A DNA stretch of 64,000 nucleotides from UBA10348 sp002469915 (GCA_029249345.1 JAQWHM010000007.1:62001-126000); one strand, 5' to 3'. Shown: positions 1 through 9,993, counted from the stretch's first letter. Program-made: numbers and translations. Notes: a model not told the origin generated them from the sequence alone.

Positions 1-365
1 GCAAACGTATTCTGCAGCTTTTGCCGCATTTCTTCAGGTACACCTGCTCCTGGTTCTAAAAGATTGACCAGTACCAAACCAATCACGAGCGCGACTACCG
101 TCGTTCCGATATAAATCGCGATCGTCTTCCCCCCAATTCGAGATAACTTTTTCAGATCTGAAAGGGAAGCGACACCCGTTACCAACGAAGCCAGAACCAG
201 AGGTACGGCTATCAGCAATAGAAGACGAAGGAATATTTCTCCCCACGGAGCAATCCAGTCTGATGTGAAACCACTCCAACCCTGTGCGGCAGCAATTACA
301 CCGTAAATGAGCCCTAAAACGAGCCCGATGATAATTTGCCAATGAAGTTTTTTATACCAAGGCAT
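1..365 (-). CDS. Dicarboxylate/amino acid:cation symporter, N-terminal part (3' end outside window)
   Basis: The first 121 codons of a gene running off the left edge are visible. Translation starts with MPWYKKLHWQ and shows alternating hydrophobic segments (about residues 11-30, 42-65 and 82-102). The LRLLLLIAVPLVLASLVTGV stretch followed by a charged loop and a third helix is characteristic of the DAACS family (GltP/DctA/Slc1), which couples uptake of glutamate, aspartate or C4-dicarboxylates to Na+ or H+. The substrate cannot be assigned because the substrate-binding C-terminal half is missing. The gene is last in a run of minus-strand genes, 108 bases after the stop of the previous one, so it may have its own promoter. 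Confidence 0.85.
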   Translation of the reverse strand, partial: MPWYKKLHWQIIIGLVLGLIYGVIAAAQGWSGFTSDWIAPWGEIFLRLLLLIAVPLVLASLVTGVASLSDLKKLSRIGGKTIAIYIGTTVVALVIGLVLVNLLEPGAGVPEEMRQKLQNTF

Positions 366-473
366 AGTCAGTACTGGAATGGTCGAAAGAAGAAGAGAAG
401 TGCTCGGAGCGCTGAGCAAAGAACGCGCTCAATTCCCTACAAATCAAGTGCAATGCTGGTTTGACGAGCAAGC

Positions 474-1457
474 TCAAAAACTGAGCACTAAACCAGTAAC
501 AAGAACGGGGCTACCGTCTGGATCATAGGATAGCCCCAAGCGAGTATCCAAACGGTCATTGTGCAGCTTTGCGCTCACCGCTGCATCTACCGCTGCAATC
601 AGATGATTGAAGAAAAAAAGCATCGAAATGCGACTTGCTTGTCGCAATGTGTCCTGTGCATCCCCGTGATCCGAAGCATAATCATAAAACGAGGTAGAAA
701 CGTTGGGCTTCGTATCTCCTGGACCTGAAAGCTCAGGATCGATTGCCTGCGTAAACCTTCCTTCCCCATCTTTCCATTCAGGATAATCCTCCCAACCGGG
801 AGCAAACTGAAAGTACTTTCCGATCAACTCGTAGTATTGTTGATCGGCAAAAGAAGGAAGCTGGTGCGAGAACCGAGCACCCGTCTCTGGATGGATGGCT
901 TGTACTTCAATGGCATGAATCTGAGAGATGAGGCCATCAACCTGCGCTCTTTCGCTCGCGGACCAACTATCTGGTTGGGTAAGATCAATACCGGAAATGA
1001 GATCTACGGGAGGAGCTGAAATGGATACACCCAATTCATCTCGGAGATAATCGGCATAATCATTTACCCAGGAAGCATATTTCACTGGACTCCATGAGCG
1101 GTGAGCCCATTTCTGAAACTCTGTTTCTGCATCCAGACCATTTGACCGCAATACAGAATAACCGGTGATAAGAGCCGCTTCAAGAGCTATGGCCACCCCA
1201 CCCTTGATGAAAGAGCCATTATATACTTGCCCTGCGCCAGGTACCACGGCGGACAGACCGAAAGCTAGAGGCACACTGCGGGTGCCTGTAACCGCCATTC
1301 CACGATTCTCTTGCCATGAGGTAGGGCCTCTAAGAATTTCCGACCGCAATTCACTCCTGCTCATCGTGCGAGACGAGGACTCTGAAAGCAAGCTGGATTG
1401 AGCCGTCGCCGACCCCACCAAAAAAAGTAAGATGAATAACCGGAATGTGTGGCTCAT
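474..1457 (-). CDS. Secreted envelope protein with a PGAGQVYNG (DUF5683-like) motif
   Basis: This 327-residue protein has a signal peptide (about residues 1-19, ending at TAQ). After a polar stretch comes an AFGLSAVVPGAGQVYNG segment with a hydrophobic helix, resembling the membrane segment of DUF5683-type proteins. The middle is aromatic-rich and polar, and a second hydrophobic segment near the end (FFFNHLIAAVDAAVSAKL) precedes a short beta-like tail. Function is unknown. Its start overlaps the stop of the upstream thioredoxin gene by 4 bases, so the two are probably translationally coupled. The protein encoded at 58277-58942 has the same architecture and is probably a paralogue. Confidence 0.75.
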   Translation of the reverse strand: MSHTFRLFILLFLVGSATAQSSLLSESSSRTMSRSELRSEILRGPTSWQENRGMAVTGTRSVPLAFGLSAVVPGAGQVYNGSFIKGGVAIALEAALITGYSVLRSNGLDAETEFQKWAHRSWSPVKYASWVNDYADYLRDELGVSISAPPVDLISGIDLTQPDSWSASERAQVDGLISQIHAIEVQAIHPETGARFSHQLPSFADQQYYELIGKYFQFAPGWEDYPEWKDGEGRFTQAIDPELSGPGDTKPNVSTSFYDYASDHGDAQDTLRQASRISMLFFFNHLIAAVDAAVSAKLHNDRLDTRLGLSYDPDGSPVLVTGLVLSF

Positions 1458-2128
1458 GCTTCGATTAGAAGAGGCTCAACAGCCCTTTTGAAAAATTGAT
1501 AGTCGCGAGCACCCAAAAGATAGCGGCGAACCACTCCTTCCCGGTCAATCACAAATGACGCGGGCCTAATAATAAATGCACCCGTAAATGGAGTGGGTAG
1601 ATCAATATCATAGGGCACATATACGCTCTCGGTAACAAGCTCCAAGCGATTTTCAAAGTCTTGCAACAAGAAGCGGTCCTCATCTGAAACCGAAAGAATT
1701 ACGAGTCCTTCGTCCCCAAATTCATCCTGTAGACGATTCAGATCGGGAATCTCTGCCAAGCACGGCCCACACCAAGTGGCCCAGAAATTGATAATCACAA
1801 CCTTACCCCGCAAATCTGATAGCGAGGTCTCTACGTCTGAATCCACTGCTTTAAAGGAAAAGTCGCCAGCGGGGACTTCCATGATCATATCCTGAAAATC
1901 ACCCACCCCCGCAGACTGTTGGACTACAACGGTCTGCACATTGGCTTTTTTAGACACCAAAATGAGTGCCACAGCAGACACAATCAGTAAACAGGAGAGC
2001 ACAGTACCTACCCATTCGACGATATCTCGAGGTCGTTTGGTCTCGTTATCCTTGAATAGCATCCAAAGGAAGATGACCCCGACGGAAATCATCACGAAAC
2101 TCATTGCTATAACAGTAGAACTGTCCAT
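1454..2128 (-). CDS. Membrane-anchored TlpA/ResA-type thiol-disulfide oxidoreductase
   Basis: This 224-residue protein has two predicted membrane segments (about residues 7-25 and 42-59) followed by a thioredoxin-fold domain with the active site WCGPC (Cys120, Cys123) inside FWATWCGPC, and a conserved SFVID-type strand with the cis-Pro region near residue 200. TlpA/ResA proteins reduce or isomerise disulfides outside the cytoplasmic membrane, for example during cytochrome c maturation; no cytochrome genes are nearby, so the partner here is unknown. The two-helix anchor is unusual, because most family members have one. The gene lies 11 bases after the large peptidase/propeller gene and overlaps the next gene by 4 bases. 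Confidence 0.88.
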   Translation of the reverse strand: MDSSTVIAMSFVMISVGVIFLWMLFKDNETKRPRDIVEWVGTVLSCLLIVSAVALILVSKKANVQTVVVQQSAGVGDFQDMIMEVPAGDFSFKAVDSDVETSLSDLRGKVVIINFWATWCGPCLAEIPDLNRLQDEFGDEGLVILSVSDEDRFLLQDFENRLELVTESVYVPYDIDLPTPFTGAFIIRPASFVIDREGVVRRYLLGARDYQFFKRAVEPLLIEA

Positions 2129-2139
2129 TAATCTGATCT

Positions 2140-5100
2140 CTACAGTTGGTCAAAATCAAAAAGAATACCCAAGTGCCATTGCCAAGACTCTCCGTATCGC
2201 ACGCTGGTGGCTCCGTCCGGAGTCACAAATCCTTCGTCCAATTGGAAATCAAAGGCATCAAGCCCATACGTTGCGCTGATAAAGAGTGCTGTGGGTAGCA
2301 AATAGTACGAACCCAGACCAAAGCGAACCTCTGCACCCACGTCCTTCCGCGCGTTCGTCATACCCGGCCACGAACCGGACCATGCCCAAGCAGCATCGCC
2401 ATACAGCTTCAAATACATCTTATCTATGTACGTGAAGAGAAACTGCTTTTTGATACGTGGAAAGATGGGAAACGTATATCCTGCTTGAAGCCATAACGTT
2501 TCGTTTCCGCCTAACGCGTAGAAAGGATACCCGCGTGCGCCCGTCAACCCCCCTACGTAATCATTGTAAAAGTCGTCTTTTTCAGCTCCTAAAATCGTAG
2601 ACGCACGCATTCGGAAGTTCACGCCGTGGATCCCTTTTCCAGGCCACCCACCGAGCTTCATACCTCCCTTGGCACTGAATGAAACTCGCCGAACCGTAGA
2701 CTCTTCGTATACGGGCGACAGCACGCCATCCTCTAGATCAAATCGATTGAGAAGTCTTCCCGTTTCCCGTTCTACCGATAACTCCGCCCGGAGCCCGTGA
2801 GGAACCACATTCATGTCGCGGTGCGAAAAATAGGATTCAAAAATCAGTCTGGAATGAAAGGCCCGACCGATATAATACCGAGATGAACTCGGTGGAATAC
2901 CTTGATTTAATTCCTTTGAAAAGAACCGCTTAGTAGTCACTCGATACGGACTATACCGGTATCCTGCGTCGAGCATCAACCATCTAGCGATCTTACTTTT
3001 AGCCATTAAGTCCACTTCCCAGAGATTATAGGCTAGGTCGGCAAGAGTGGTATCCGGATAACATGACGTGCATGGAAATTCTTCTATAGAAAGTCCGTTC
3101 TCTACGTTCCTACGCACATTAAAAAGCTGGGCAGAGAATTGGGGTGCCCAACGCTTATTGATAAACGGCAGCCCCCTAGCGTAATCGACTTGGATGAAAA
3201 CGTCTCGTTCCAGATCGAGCAAGCTTGAAGGCGATAGGAAATCGCCAAACGATTTCGCTTCACCAGACCCTGGACCGATTAATACTCCCCCGAAAAAACT
3301 GAGTCCACCAAGCACCTCGCGGGTAGCGGTATAAAATCCCAGTTTTGTGTTGCGCCACAACGTTTCTGCTCTGGTCCGGTCCTTGATGCGAACATCCGTT
3401 CTACTCCGCTTTCTTGAGACATACTTGTCTAGCCTGAGCACCGGCAGAAACGACATCGATGTAAATACCGGACTATATCCGTCCACAGAATCCATCTCAG
3501 CAGGCGTGAATGCGCGAATACCGGAGTCGTCCCGATTGTTTAAAGCACTACGAAACGCATCGTTCGTTGAGTTCTGAACGCTTTTTGATAGAATTGAGGG
3601 AGCTTGATAAGCCTGCGGGGAAGCCTCCTCAAGGCCGCTAGACGACACGATTTTATATCCTGAGCCTTCGTATCGACTAAAATACACGGTCCCGTCTGGA
3701 GCATATTCAGCCATGAAAGCACCACCTTGCTCTGCGGTTAGGGCCACATCACCGTTCGCATTACTTCGGTACAGATTGAAGATGCCTGATCGGTCCGAGG
3801 CGAAAACAAGATCGCCGTTGGAATCGAACGTCGGGGTACGTTCATCCCACTTCTCATTCAGTACGGCCTCAGGCTCCCCTCCCTCGCTTCGAATGCGATA
3901 GATATCCCGGCCATGACCACGACTTAAACCAAAATAAATCCATTCGTCGTCAGGCGTCCAAACAGGTTCAATGACTTGAGATCCGTCGGCAAATTGAGTT
4001 AAAGCTACCGTAATCTTGTCTTCAAGATTCAATACGTTAAGATTGGTCGAGCCGTCATCATGCGTCACAAAGGCTAAGCGTGTGCCGTCGGCGGAAACAG
4101 CAGGCGAAAAGGCGCGAGCGTTTTCGGTAAGCTGCTCCTTTTCTTTGGTATCGAGGTTCATGGCGTAGATGTCGAGGATCAAACGCCCATCCGAGGTATC
4201 CTTGGTCTTGGAATAAACGAGTCGGCCATCCGCCATCCAGTCGATCGGACCAGATGCGGATGAGACAATTTTGTGACCTTGAGAGCATGTGAAGGACAAA
4301 CCATTACCCAACTCAACCTGAGGAATGGCTAGCATGGCTTGCGAACCGTCGGTAAGGTCTTGCACCCAGATTCCAGTTCTACTAAAGTCACCGCCTTTAT
4401 TTGAAAGGTAGGCTAGCTTCGTCCCATCGGGTGACACCCGTGCATAAAAGTTGTTGAATCCATCTTCTTCCACATAGGAAAACCCATCGGACGCCTCAGG
4501 GGCATGATCTTCGTAATGCGTCCGAAGCTCATTCATCCAATCGAGGTACAGCTCTTCACCCCGAATACCGAAGGCATCTTTAGCAGCTTGCTTAAAATTC
4601 CAGTTGGGCCAATTTCCGAGCTCAGCGCTCAGATCTTTTAACCCATCCTCCCCGAATCGATCCGCTAAATACTGTGAGAAGGCGAATCCGTGATTATAAA
4701 CGGATTCTCTCATGAGACTGGTGTGAGAGTAAAACCCGCCCATATCATTTAGACTAAGCTCACTACCTTCGAGAATCTGTGTACGAAGCAGCATATCCCG
4801 ATGAGAATCCCACCGATCGTAGTCCATCCATTCGCGCTGAAACTGAGCCGTTCCTTCGGCAAGCCATGCTGGATTATTGAGTACGGGTAGCGGATAGGAA
4901 GCCAATACATTAGGGAATCCATACAAGACATCTGGACGGCTTACTTCCTCATAATCCAAATACTGCAGGTACATGAACGGAAGATGACGCGAGGCCTTCA
5001 TCGTCTTCTGCACCTGAATCATATGAGTAAATTCGTGGGTGATGACGTTTCGAAGCCAATTATGATCACCCCTAAATGGTGTGTTCAAAGCTGGAGCCCA

Positions 5101-5439
5101 AATTTCAATCACGTTATCAAAGAAGTAGGCTGCCCCATTGGAGTAGTCTTCAAAATCTTTGAGAACAAACGACACTTTAGTATCGGGACGAAGATCGTAT
5201 AGATCTGTTATCGGGCCATATACATCCTCAGCAATACGAGCGACGACTCGGGCCGTACGACTCCCCTTCCCGGTTTCATCTGAATGAAAATGCACTAAAA
5301 AGTGCTCCGTCTCAACGGTGTACCAGTCCAAACCATTACGAGCAAAATCGGTGTAATACAGCGGTTCCTGCGCATAAGCAGGCACGGCTACGCTCACCAA
5401 GGCTAGCAAAGAGAGGATATATTTGAGAATGGTTTTCAT
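2140..5439 (-). CDS. Outer membrane protein: peptidase MA-like domain, TolB-like propeller and C-terminal beta-barrel
   Basis: This 1099-residue protein has a signal peptide ending at AYAQ (residue 24). A gluzincin-type peptidase domain follows, with HEFTH at residues 135-139 and a candidate third zinc ligand Glu195 in LAEGTAQ, so the catalytic site looks intact. About residues 320-640 contain repeated blades of the PD40/TolB type (DGTKLAYLS, DGTRLAFVT, SNGDLVFAS). The last about 400 residues are rich in alternating aromatic/polar strands and end in a hydrophobic strand, as expected for an outer membrane beta-barrel. The inferred picture is a surface or periplasmic metalloprotease tethered by its own barrel; the substrate is unknown. 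The gene overlaps the upstream M6-like gene by 4 bases. Confidence 0.82.
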   Translation of the reverse strand: MKTILKYILSLLALVSVAVPAYAQEPLYYTDFARNGLDWYTVETEHFLVHFHSDETGKGSRTARVVARIAEDVYGPITDLYDLRPDTKVSFVLKDFEDYSNGAAYFFDNVIEIWAPALNTPFRGDHNWLRNVITHEFTHMIQVQKTMKASRHLPFMYLQYLDYEEVSRPDVLYGFPNVLASYPLPVLNNPAWLAEGTAQFQREWMDYDRWDSHRDMLLRTQILEGSELSLNDMGGFYSHTSLMRESVYNHGFAFSQYLADRFGEDGLKDLSAELGNWPNWNFKQAAKDAFGIRGEELYLDWMNELRTHYEDHAPEASDGFSYVEEDGFNNFYARVSPDGTKLAYLSNKGGDFSRTGIWVQDLTDGSQAMLAIPQVELGNGLSFTCSQGHKIVSSASGPIDWMADGRLVYSKTKDTSDGRLILDIYAMNLDTKEKEQLTENARAFSPAVSADGTRLAFVTHDDGSTNLNVLNLEDKITVALTQFADGSQVIEPVWTPDDEWIYFGLSRGHGRDIYRIRSEGGEPEAVLNEKWDERTPTFDSNGDLVFASDRSGIFNLYRSNANGDVALTAEQGGAFMAEYAPDGTVYFSRYEGSGYKIVSSSGLEEASPQAYQAPSILSKSVQNSTNDAFRSALNNRDDSGIRAFTPAEMDSVDGYSPVFTSMSFLPVLRLDKYVSRKRSRTDVRIKDRTRAETLWRNTKLGFYTATREVLGGLSFFGGVLIGPGSGEAKSFGDFLSPSSLLDLERDVFIQVDYARGLPFINKRWAPQFSAQLFNVRRNVENGLSIEEFPCTSCYPDTTLADLAYNLWEVDLMAKSKIARWLMLDAGYRYSPYRVTTKRFFSKELNQGIPPSSSRYYIGRAFHSRLIFESYFSHRDMNVVPHGLRAELSVERETGRLLNRFDLEDGVLSPVYEESTVRRVSFSAKGGMKLGGWPGKGIHGVNFRMRASTILGAEKDDFYNDYVGGLTGARGYPFYALGGNETLWLQAGYTFPIFPRIKKQFLFTYIDKMYLKLYGDAAWAWSGSWPGMTNARKDVGAEVRFGLGSYYLLPTALFISATYGLDAFDFQLDEGFVTPDGATSVRYGESWQWHLGILFDFDQL

Positions 5440-8400
5440 CTGATTAAGGCCATTTTAACCAGCATCACGTCTTCTCGGCCCGAAATAGACGTTGCTTTTA
5501 CTCGAGCAAAATACAAACCACTTTGCGCGTTCGTTTCCCAGATATACTCTGCTGGGACGCCAGCCGACACCGACTGGATTTCAGCTTTGTGAACGAGCGA
5601 TCCAGCTCCATCCACAATTAAAATATTAATGTCAGAAACCTCATCCACCATGTAGCGAATGTGGGTGATTCCGTCCAAAATCGGGTTGGGCCAATTGTAC
5701 GTTTCATCGGCTAACAACAATCGAGACGAGGGCTCAGTACCCGGTGTGCTTCCTTCTCGAACGTCTACCGCCAGATCAAACGATGATCGAGGTCTGGATA
5801 CGATGCTTCGATTATCCGCTGCAACCCAGCCTGACAAAGCACCTTGGTTAGAAAGCGAGAGAAAGATGGGAGACAAGCCGAGATCTTGTGTCTCAGGACT
5901 TACGATAACGGTCGGTGCAATGGTTGAAGCATGGCCAGAGGATAGCGGAAAGCCTTCACTTCGCCTCACATCACCCTCTAACTCAATACCATCCAGACTG
6001 CCTTCACTAGTCTGAAAGAGCGCCATTTGCTGATTCAACTCTGGTGATTCAACCACAATTAGGTCCGAGAGTACCTGACCAAAGGCTTGGAAGGGATAAT
6101 CATCCATCAACGTCCCATTCGCATGGAATCCAAAAACATAGTCTCCACAGGCAATCAGAAATTCCGGGATTCCATCTTTCTCTCTGTCAAAAGCGATAGG
6201 ATCACCTACCGTGCATGCACTTGACCCACTAAGAGGGCTCGAGAACTGCTGCCCATTTTCATGCAGCAGATGTAATGCGGAAGGATTCGAAGAACTCCAT
6301 GAAAGTACCCAGCCCTCTTCTGAAAGCGCTGCGTCAAAGCGAGCAGGGTGGGATCCACTTAGATCCAGTACATGGGTTTTACCTGTTCTCTCATCGAAGA
6401 CGGCATGGTCAGAAATGATCAAGCCAGCGTCTGCTGAGCGTTCAAGTTGGATGATTCCTAAAATCTCATTCTGAAGCGGCTCGATTCGCGATGAAAAGGT
6501 GCCGCTGGACTCCCTCTGCGCGATGGCCATCGCGGGGCCCATTGGAGTGGTCACTCCGATTCGAACGACGAAAGAGTTGCCCTCAGCATGCCAACTCATG
6601 TTGGAGGTCAGACTAGAAACGGTCATCCCCATCGTTCCCTGAACAATAGACTGTTCCAAGTCTCCGTTTGACGTCAAGGCCACAAAAACTTCAGGTGCAA
6701 TTAATATCAAATCATTCGTCGGAAGAACGATCGGACCTCCATACAGCAAACCATCTGCATACGAACCATTGATGGATCCAAAGGCAGCCTTCCCACCTTC
6801 CTTCTCTGCTAGAAAATAAAGTGATTCACCTCGCACCACGCCCATTCGCCCATTTCCGCCAAACAAATCTGCCGGAAGCGCATTTTTTATAATACCGGTG
6901 CTATTCCACACGCCAACGGTTTCCCGTTCAAACGAGAAGCTGAGCGTGGATGCGGGTTCTGAGATCTCCGATATCGTGATTCCCGATGGTAACCCGGCAT
7001 TGGTCAAGCTTGACGGGTAGGTGTCTTCCCCAAAGCGGTTATCGTATAACTGAATATCCTGACCAGTCGCAGTACGCACCAATACAGGGTTGCTTTCGAA
7101 CCAAAAATCAAAGGGCGAGCCCAAATCGTAGCGAGGGCCGAAAAAACTCGCTCCAGAAGAATAGCCGATATCTTGCGCGCCGTCGGCCTCTTCGAGGTCG
7201 ATGGCGCGTTTTTCCGGATCTGCGTTAACACTGTTGTCATTCAGACGAGTTACGAGTCTGTTCTCGTCAATGTGCCAGATCAATAAACCACCGATCAGAG
7301 CATTGTCATTTTCATCCACTCCTCCCGGAAGAGCAAAATCAAATTGGTCCACATCTAAAACGACGCCGCCCTCGAAACCCTCGATAGTCTGATCGTTGAA
7401 TTCTGGATCTGCATTGGGAAATCTGACCTCCTGCACTTGACCATCTTTAAGAACGGTAAGCCGAACGCCATCAGTCTCGGGATCACGGTGTCGGTTCTCT
7501 AACAAGTAATACTCACTTGCGGAAAGGTTTACCCTAGCAATCTGGTTGTTACTCGCATCTCCCGTATGAACCAACTCATTCACACCCGGCTCCGCTTCGA
7601 ATACATCGCCCCAGCCCAGATAATATTTAGTCCATGCCGAGGGCTCAGGTGGAAAAAGACCACTGTATGCAAAAATGCCCAACGCATCCATCACTCCAAA
7701 TGGACCGATTGCACTTTCTCCTGTAGACGTATTGAACAGGTCTGGAACACCCAGATAGTTCAGAAAACTTGCCGCCAACATACCGTTGATGGACAACTCA
7801 ACCAGGAACGGCTCATCAGTCAGAAAATTGAATCCTAATCGCGATTCCGTTCGAGGAATCACCAAGGTGTTCGAAACCGGCAGTCCATCGAGCTCCAGGC
7901 CCGATACGCCCAATCTTTCGAGCGTTTCTGGGCCGAAATACAGTGATGGGAGGTCTTCTGGCGTCTTATCAAGGGTAGTACCAACCAACTCGATATCCCG
8001 ACCTACCCCTGCGTGAAAGACTAAAAATGCAGTGTTCGAAGCCGAAAATTCGTCCGGTACCTCACTGCCCGCAGCTTCGGCTTTCGACCAAGCTTCCGCA
8101 ACAAGAGCCGACATTTTACTCAACTCAATATCGGACCCTGAATCAAAACCTGTGGGACTGTACTGCCCCATCTTGCCGTCCAAGGTCACTATTTCGGGAA
8201 TGACGTAGGTGGTTACCTCTGTTCGACCATCCGAAACCTTCGAAACATAGTTCCGGAGGAAAGAAAGATGGGCCTCAAAATAGTCCGCATCATGTGGAAG
8301 TGGATCGATACGCGGAGGTTCTACGCCCTCAAACAGCGATCCGGAAAATCTTCCATCACCCGTTGTAAAACGAGTGGTGTCAGGCTGAAACTCAACCATG

Positions 8401-8537
8401 AGCGCAACCACATTCACCTGTGCAGGTGCAATCTGTTGTTGGGCGGAGGCAAAAAACGGGCTACTGTTCATGCACAGAGCCACGAAAACTACCTTGAACA
8501 TTAGACGCCAATGATTCGGCAGTTCAATTTCCGTCAT
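5436..8537 (-). CDS. Secreted M6-type peptidase-like protein with T9SS sorting domain; zinc site lost
   Basis: This 1033-residue protein has a signal peptide (about residues 10-32, ending SAQ). Residues about 40-310 match the M6/immune-inhibitor-A fold, including LGVPDLF followed by GPFGVMD. At the position of the HExxH zinc motif it reads ASFLN (Ala256, Ser257, Asn260), so both histidines and the glutamate are gone and the protein should not be an active M6 protease. Residues about 540-930 look like propeller or FG-GAP-type repeats. The last about 85 residues (YNWPNPI through a terminal VKMALIR) form a type A T9SS C-terminal sorting domain. It sits directly behind porV, so it is a likely T9SS cargo, perhaps a binding or structural protein. 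Confidence 0.82.
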   Translation of the reverse strand: MTEIELPNHWRLMFKVVFVALCMNSSPFFASAQQQIAPAQVNVVALMVEFQPDTTRFTTGDGRFSGSLFEGVEPPRIDPLPHDADYFEAHLSFLRNYVSKVSDGRTEVTTYVIPEIVTLDGKMGQYSPTGFDSGSDIELSKMSALVAEAWSKAEAAGSEVPDEFSASNTAFLVFHAGVGRDIELVGTTLDKTPEDLPSLYFGPETLERLGVSGLELDGLPVSNTLVIPRTESRLGFNFLTDEPFLVELSINGMLAASFLNYLGVPDLFNTSTGESAIGPFGVMDALGIFAYSGLFPPEPSAWTKYYLGWGDVFEAEPGVNELVHTGDASNNQIARVNLSASEYYLLENRHRDPETDGVRLTVLKDGQVQEVRFPNADPEFNDQTIEGFEGGVVLDVDQFDFALPGGVDENDNALIGGLLIWHIDENRLVTRLNDNSVNADPEKRAIDLEEADGAQDIGYSSGASFFGPRYDLGSPFDFWFESNPVLVRTATGQDIQLYDNRFGEDTYPSSLTNAGLPSGITISEISEPASTLSFSFERETVGVWNSTGIIKNALPADLFGGNGRMGVVRGESLYFLAEKEGGKAAFGSINGSYADGLLYGGPIVLPTNDLILIAPEVFVALTSNGDLEQSIVQGTMGMTVSSLTSNMSWHAEGNSFVVRIGVTTPMGPAMAIAQRESSGTFSSRIEPLQNEILGIIQLERSADAGLIISDHAVFDERTGKTHVLDLSGSHPARFDAALSEEGWVLSWSSSNPSALHLLHENGQQFSSPLSGSSACTVGDPIAFDREKDGIPEFLIACGDYVFGFHANGTLMDDYPFQAFGQVLSDLIVVESPELNQQMALFQTSEGSLDGIELEGDVRRSEGFPLSSGHASTIAPTVIVSPETQDLGLSPIFLSLSNQGALSGWVAADNRSIVSRPRSSFDLAVDVREGSTPGTEPSSRLLLADETYNWPNPILDGITHIRYMVDEVSDINILIVDGAGSLVHKAEIQSVSAGVPAEYIWETNAQSGLYFARVKATSISGREDVMLVKMALIR

Positions 8538-8595
8538 GTGTTTCAGCTGGATCGGTGTGCGTCAGGACAACCCGAACAGTTCCAATTGATGGGCC

Positions 8596-9744
8596 TTACT
8601 TCGCGAAATTAACCAGCATCGAGAAACGCATGGTATTGGCCAGAGGAGAATTTTGCTCTGCATAGATGTACGAGAAATCAATACCAATAATATTGACACG
8701 CACACCAGCACCGAGAGTCATGTATTTACGGTTACCGTTGTTCGGATTCTCGTAAAAATATCCACCACGAAGAGCGAAAAGATCATTGTACCAGTACTCA
8801 AATCCAGTCCCAATCGTCATCTGACTCAGAACACTCAGATTTGTATAGGTTGCTTCATCATCTGCAAGCGCGTTTGTACGCACTTTAATGGGCTGCCAAG
8901 ACGAGAATACTGCCTTGTAGAAAGGATCAGCTGTCGAAGCCGAATCGGGGTAATGGATTAGGTCCTTGTTGAAATCTGTTACCAACGTCAGGCTGTTATA
9001 CTCGTCAAAATCCATTTTGAACGCATATCCAAACCGGATATTGGTGGGAATGGGATCAGCCTGCGCGTTGTCAGAATACTGGATTTTATTACCCATGTTG
9101 GCCAGGTTAAATCCGAGACTGAATTCACCCTTCATGGTCTCTCCCATGCTGAACTTGTTCGTACGGTAAAGGCCAGCAATGTCAAAAGCGGTAGAAACAC
9201 CGGCTTTCGTTTCCTGTGCTCCCACGGTCTGGCCCGGGGCCAAGTTGGAATAGATAAATCGAAGACTGGTACCTATACCAAAATTATCTCCCAATTTCGT
9301 TCCATATGAAAGGCCTGTTGCCAAATCATATGATTTGAACGTACCCGTCGGGTTGTTTTGTTCATCTCGGCCTTCATGCTGGCCTAAAAACAGATAGGTA
9401 AGATGGGCACCGAACGTTCCCCATCCTGGGACGTGATGCTTGGCGATCAGGTACTCGTAGAAGAGATCTGCATTGAACTCGGGTAGCCAAGAAGAGTGGG
9501 TAATACCCGCTTCTGTACCCTTCTGGAAAGCCAGACCAGCTGGATTCCAAAAAACGGCACTCGCATTGTCTGCTAGAGCAACCCCAGCGTTTCCCATTCC
9601 AGAAGCACGACTGTCTGGTTCAATCTTGAGAAAGACAACTGCGGCACCACCTACCTGGGCCGAGGCTACCAATGGAATAAAAAGAGTTGCGACCAGCAAG
9701 AGTGCTGCGCTACGGGTAAAAGTCTTTCGCACGATATGATGCAT
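8596..9744 (-). CDS. porV: PorV/PorQ family outer membrane protein of type IX secretion
   Basis: The chosen ATG gives a 382-residue protein with a clean signal peptide (MHHIVRKTFTRSAALLLVAT, cleavage near VASAQ); an upstream in-frame start would add 29 residues ahead of it and is less likely. The mature N-terminus has the family signature FLKIEPDSRASGMGNAGVAL, followed by NASAVFWNPAGLA, both typical of PorV/PorQ (FadL-like 14-strand barrels). In type IX secretion PorV carries cargo from the translocon to the PorU sortase. The gene is between porU and a protein with a T9SS sorting domain, and the porU-porV order is the classical one in Bacteroidota, which supports the assignment. The C-terminus ends in a typical barrel strand. 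Confidence 0.9.
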   Translation of the reverse strand: MHHIVRKTFTRSAALLLVATLFIPLVASAQVGGAAVVFLKIEPDSRASGMGNAGVALADNASAVFWNPAGLAFQKGTEAGITHSSWLPEFNADLFYEYLIAKHHVPGWGTFGAHLTYLFLGQHEGRDEQNNPTGTFKSYDLATGLSYGTKLGDNFGIGTSLRFIYSNLAPGQTVGAQETKAGVSTAFDIAGLYRTNKFSMGETMKGEFSLGFNLANMGNKIQYSDNAQADPIPTNIRFGYAFKMDFDEYNSLTLVTDFNKDLIHYPDSASTADPFYKAVFSSWQPIKVRTNALADDEATYTNLSVLSQMTIGTGFEYWYNDLFALRGGYFYENPNNGNRKYMTLGAGVRVNIIGIDFSYIYAEQNSPLANTMRFSMLVNFAK

Positions 9745-9993
9745 ATTAAGAGCCAGAGAACGGATTCTGGAGTTAAAAGAAAGTTCGATTCGATTCTGAG
9801 CGATGTACGCTTCGTTGTACGCTGCAGTCATTGGGATCCTATTAATGTAGCGAGATCCTAAGCAGAGAACTAGACCAAAAAAAGTGAATGGTCTGGTTGA
9901 ACAGTGCTTCGAATACCACTAGTACGTTGTTATACAATGATTGTTGTTCAGTATCTGTGAATCGATAAAATCTCCCTTTTAAATTTTTCTATT

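Noticed and set aside
9832..9993. Terminator between porU and porV (AGACC...GGTCT with a T-run)
   Set aside because: The T-run lies inside the loop rather than after the stem, and the stem has only five pairs.
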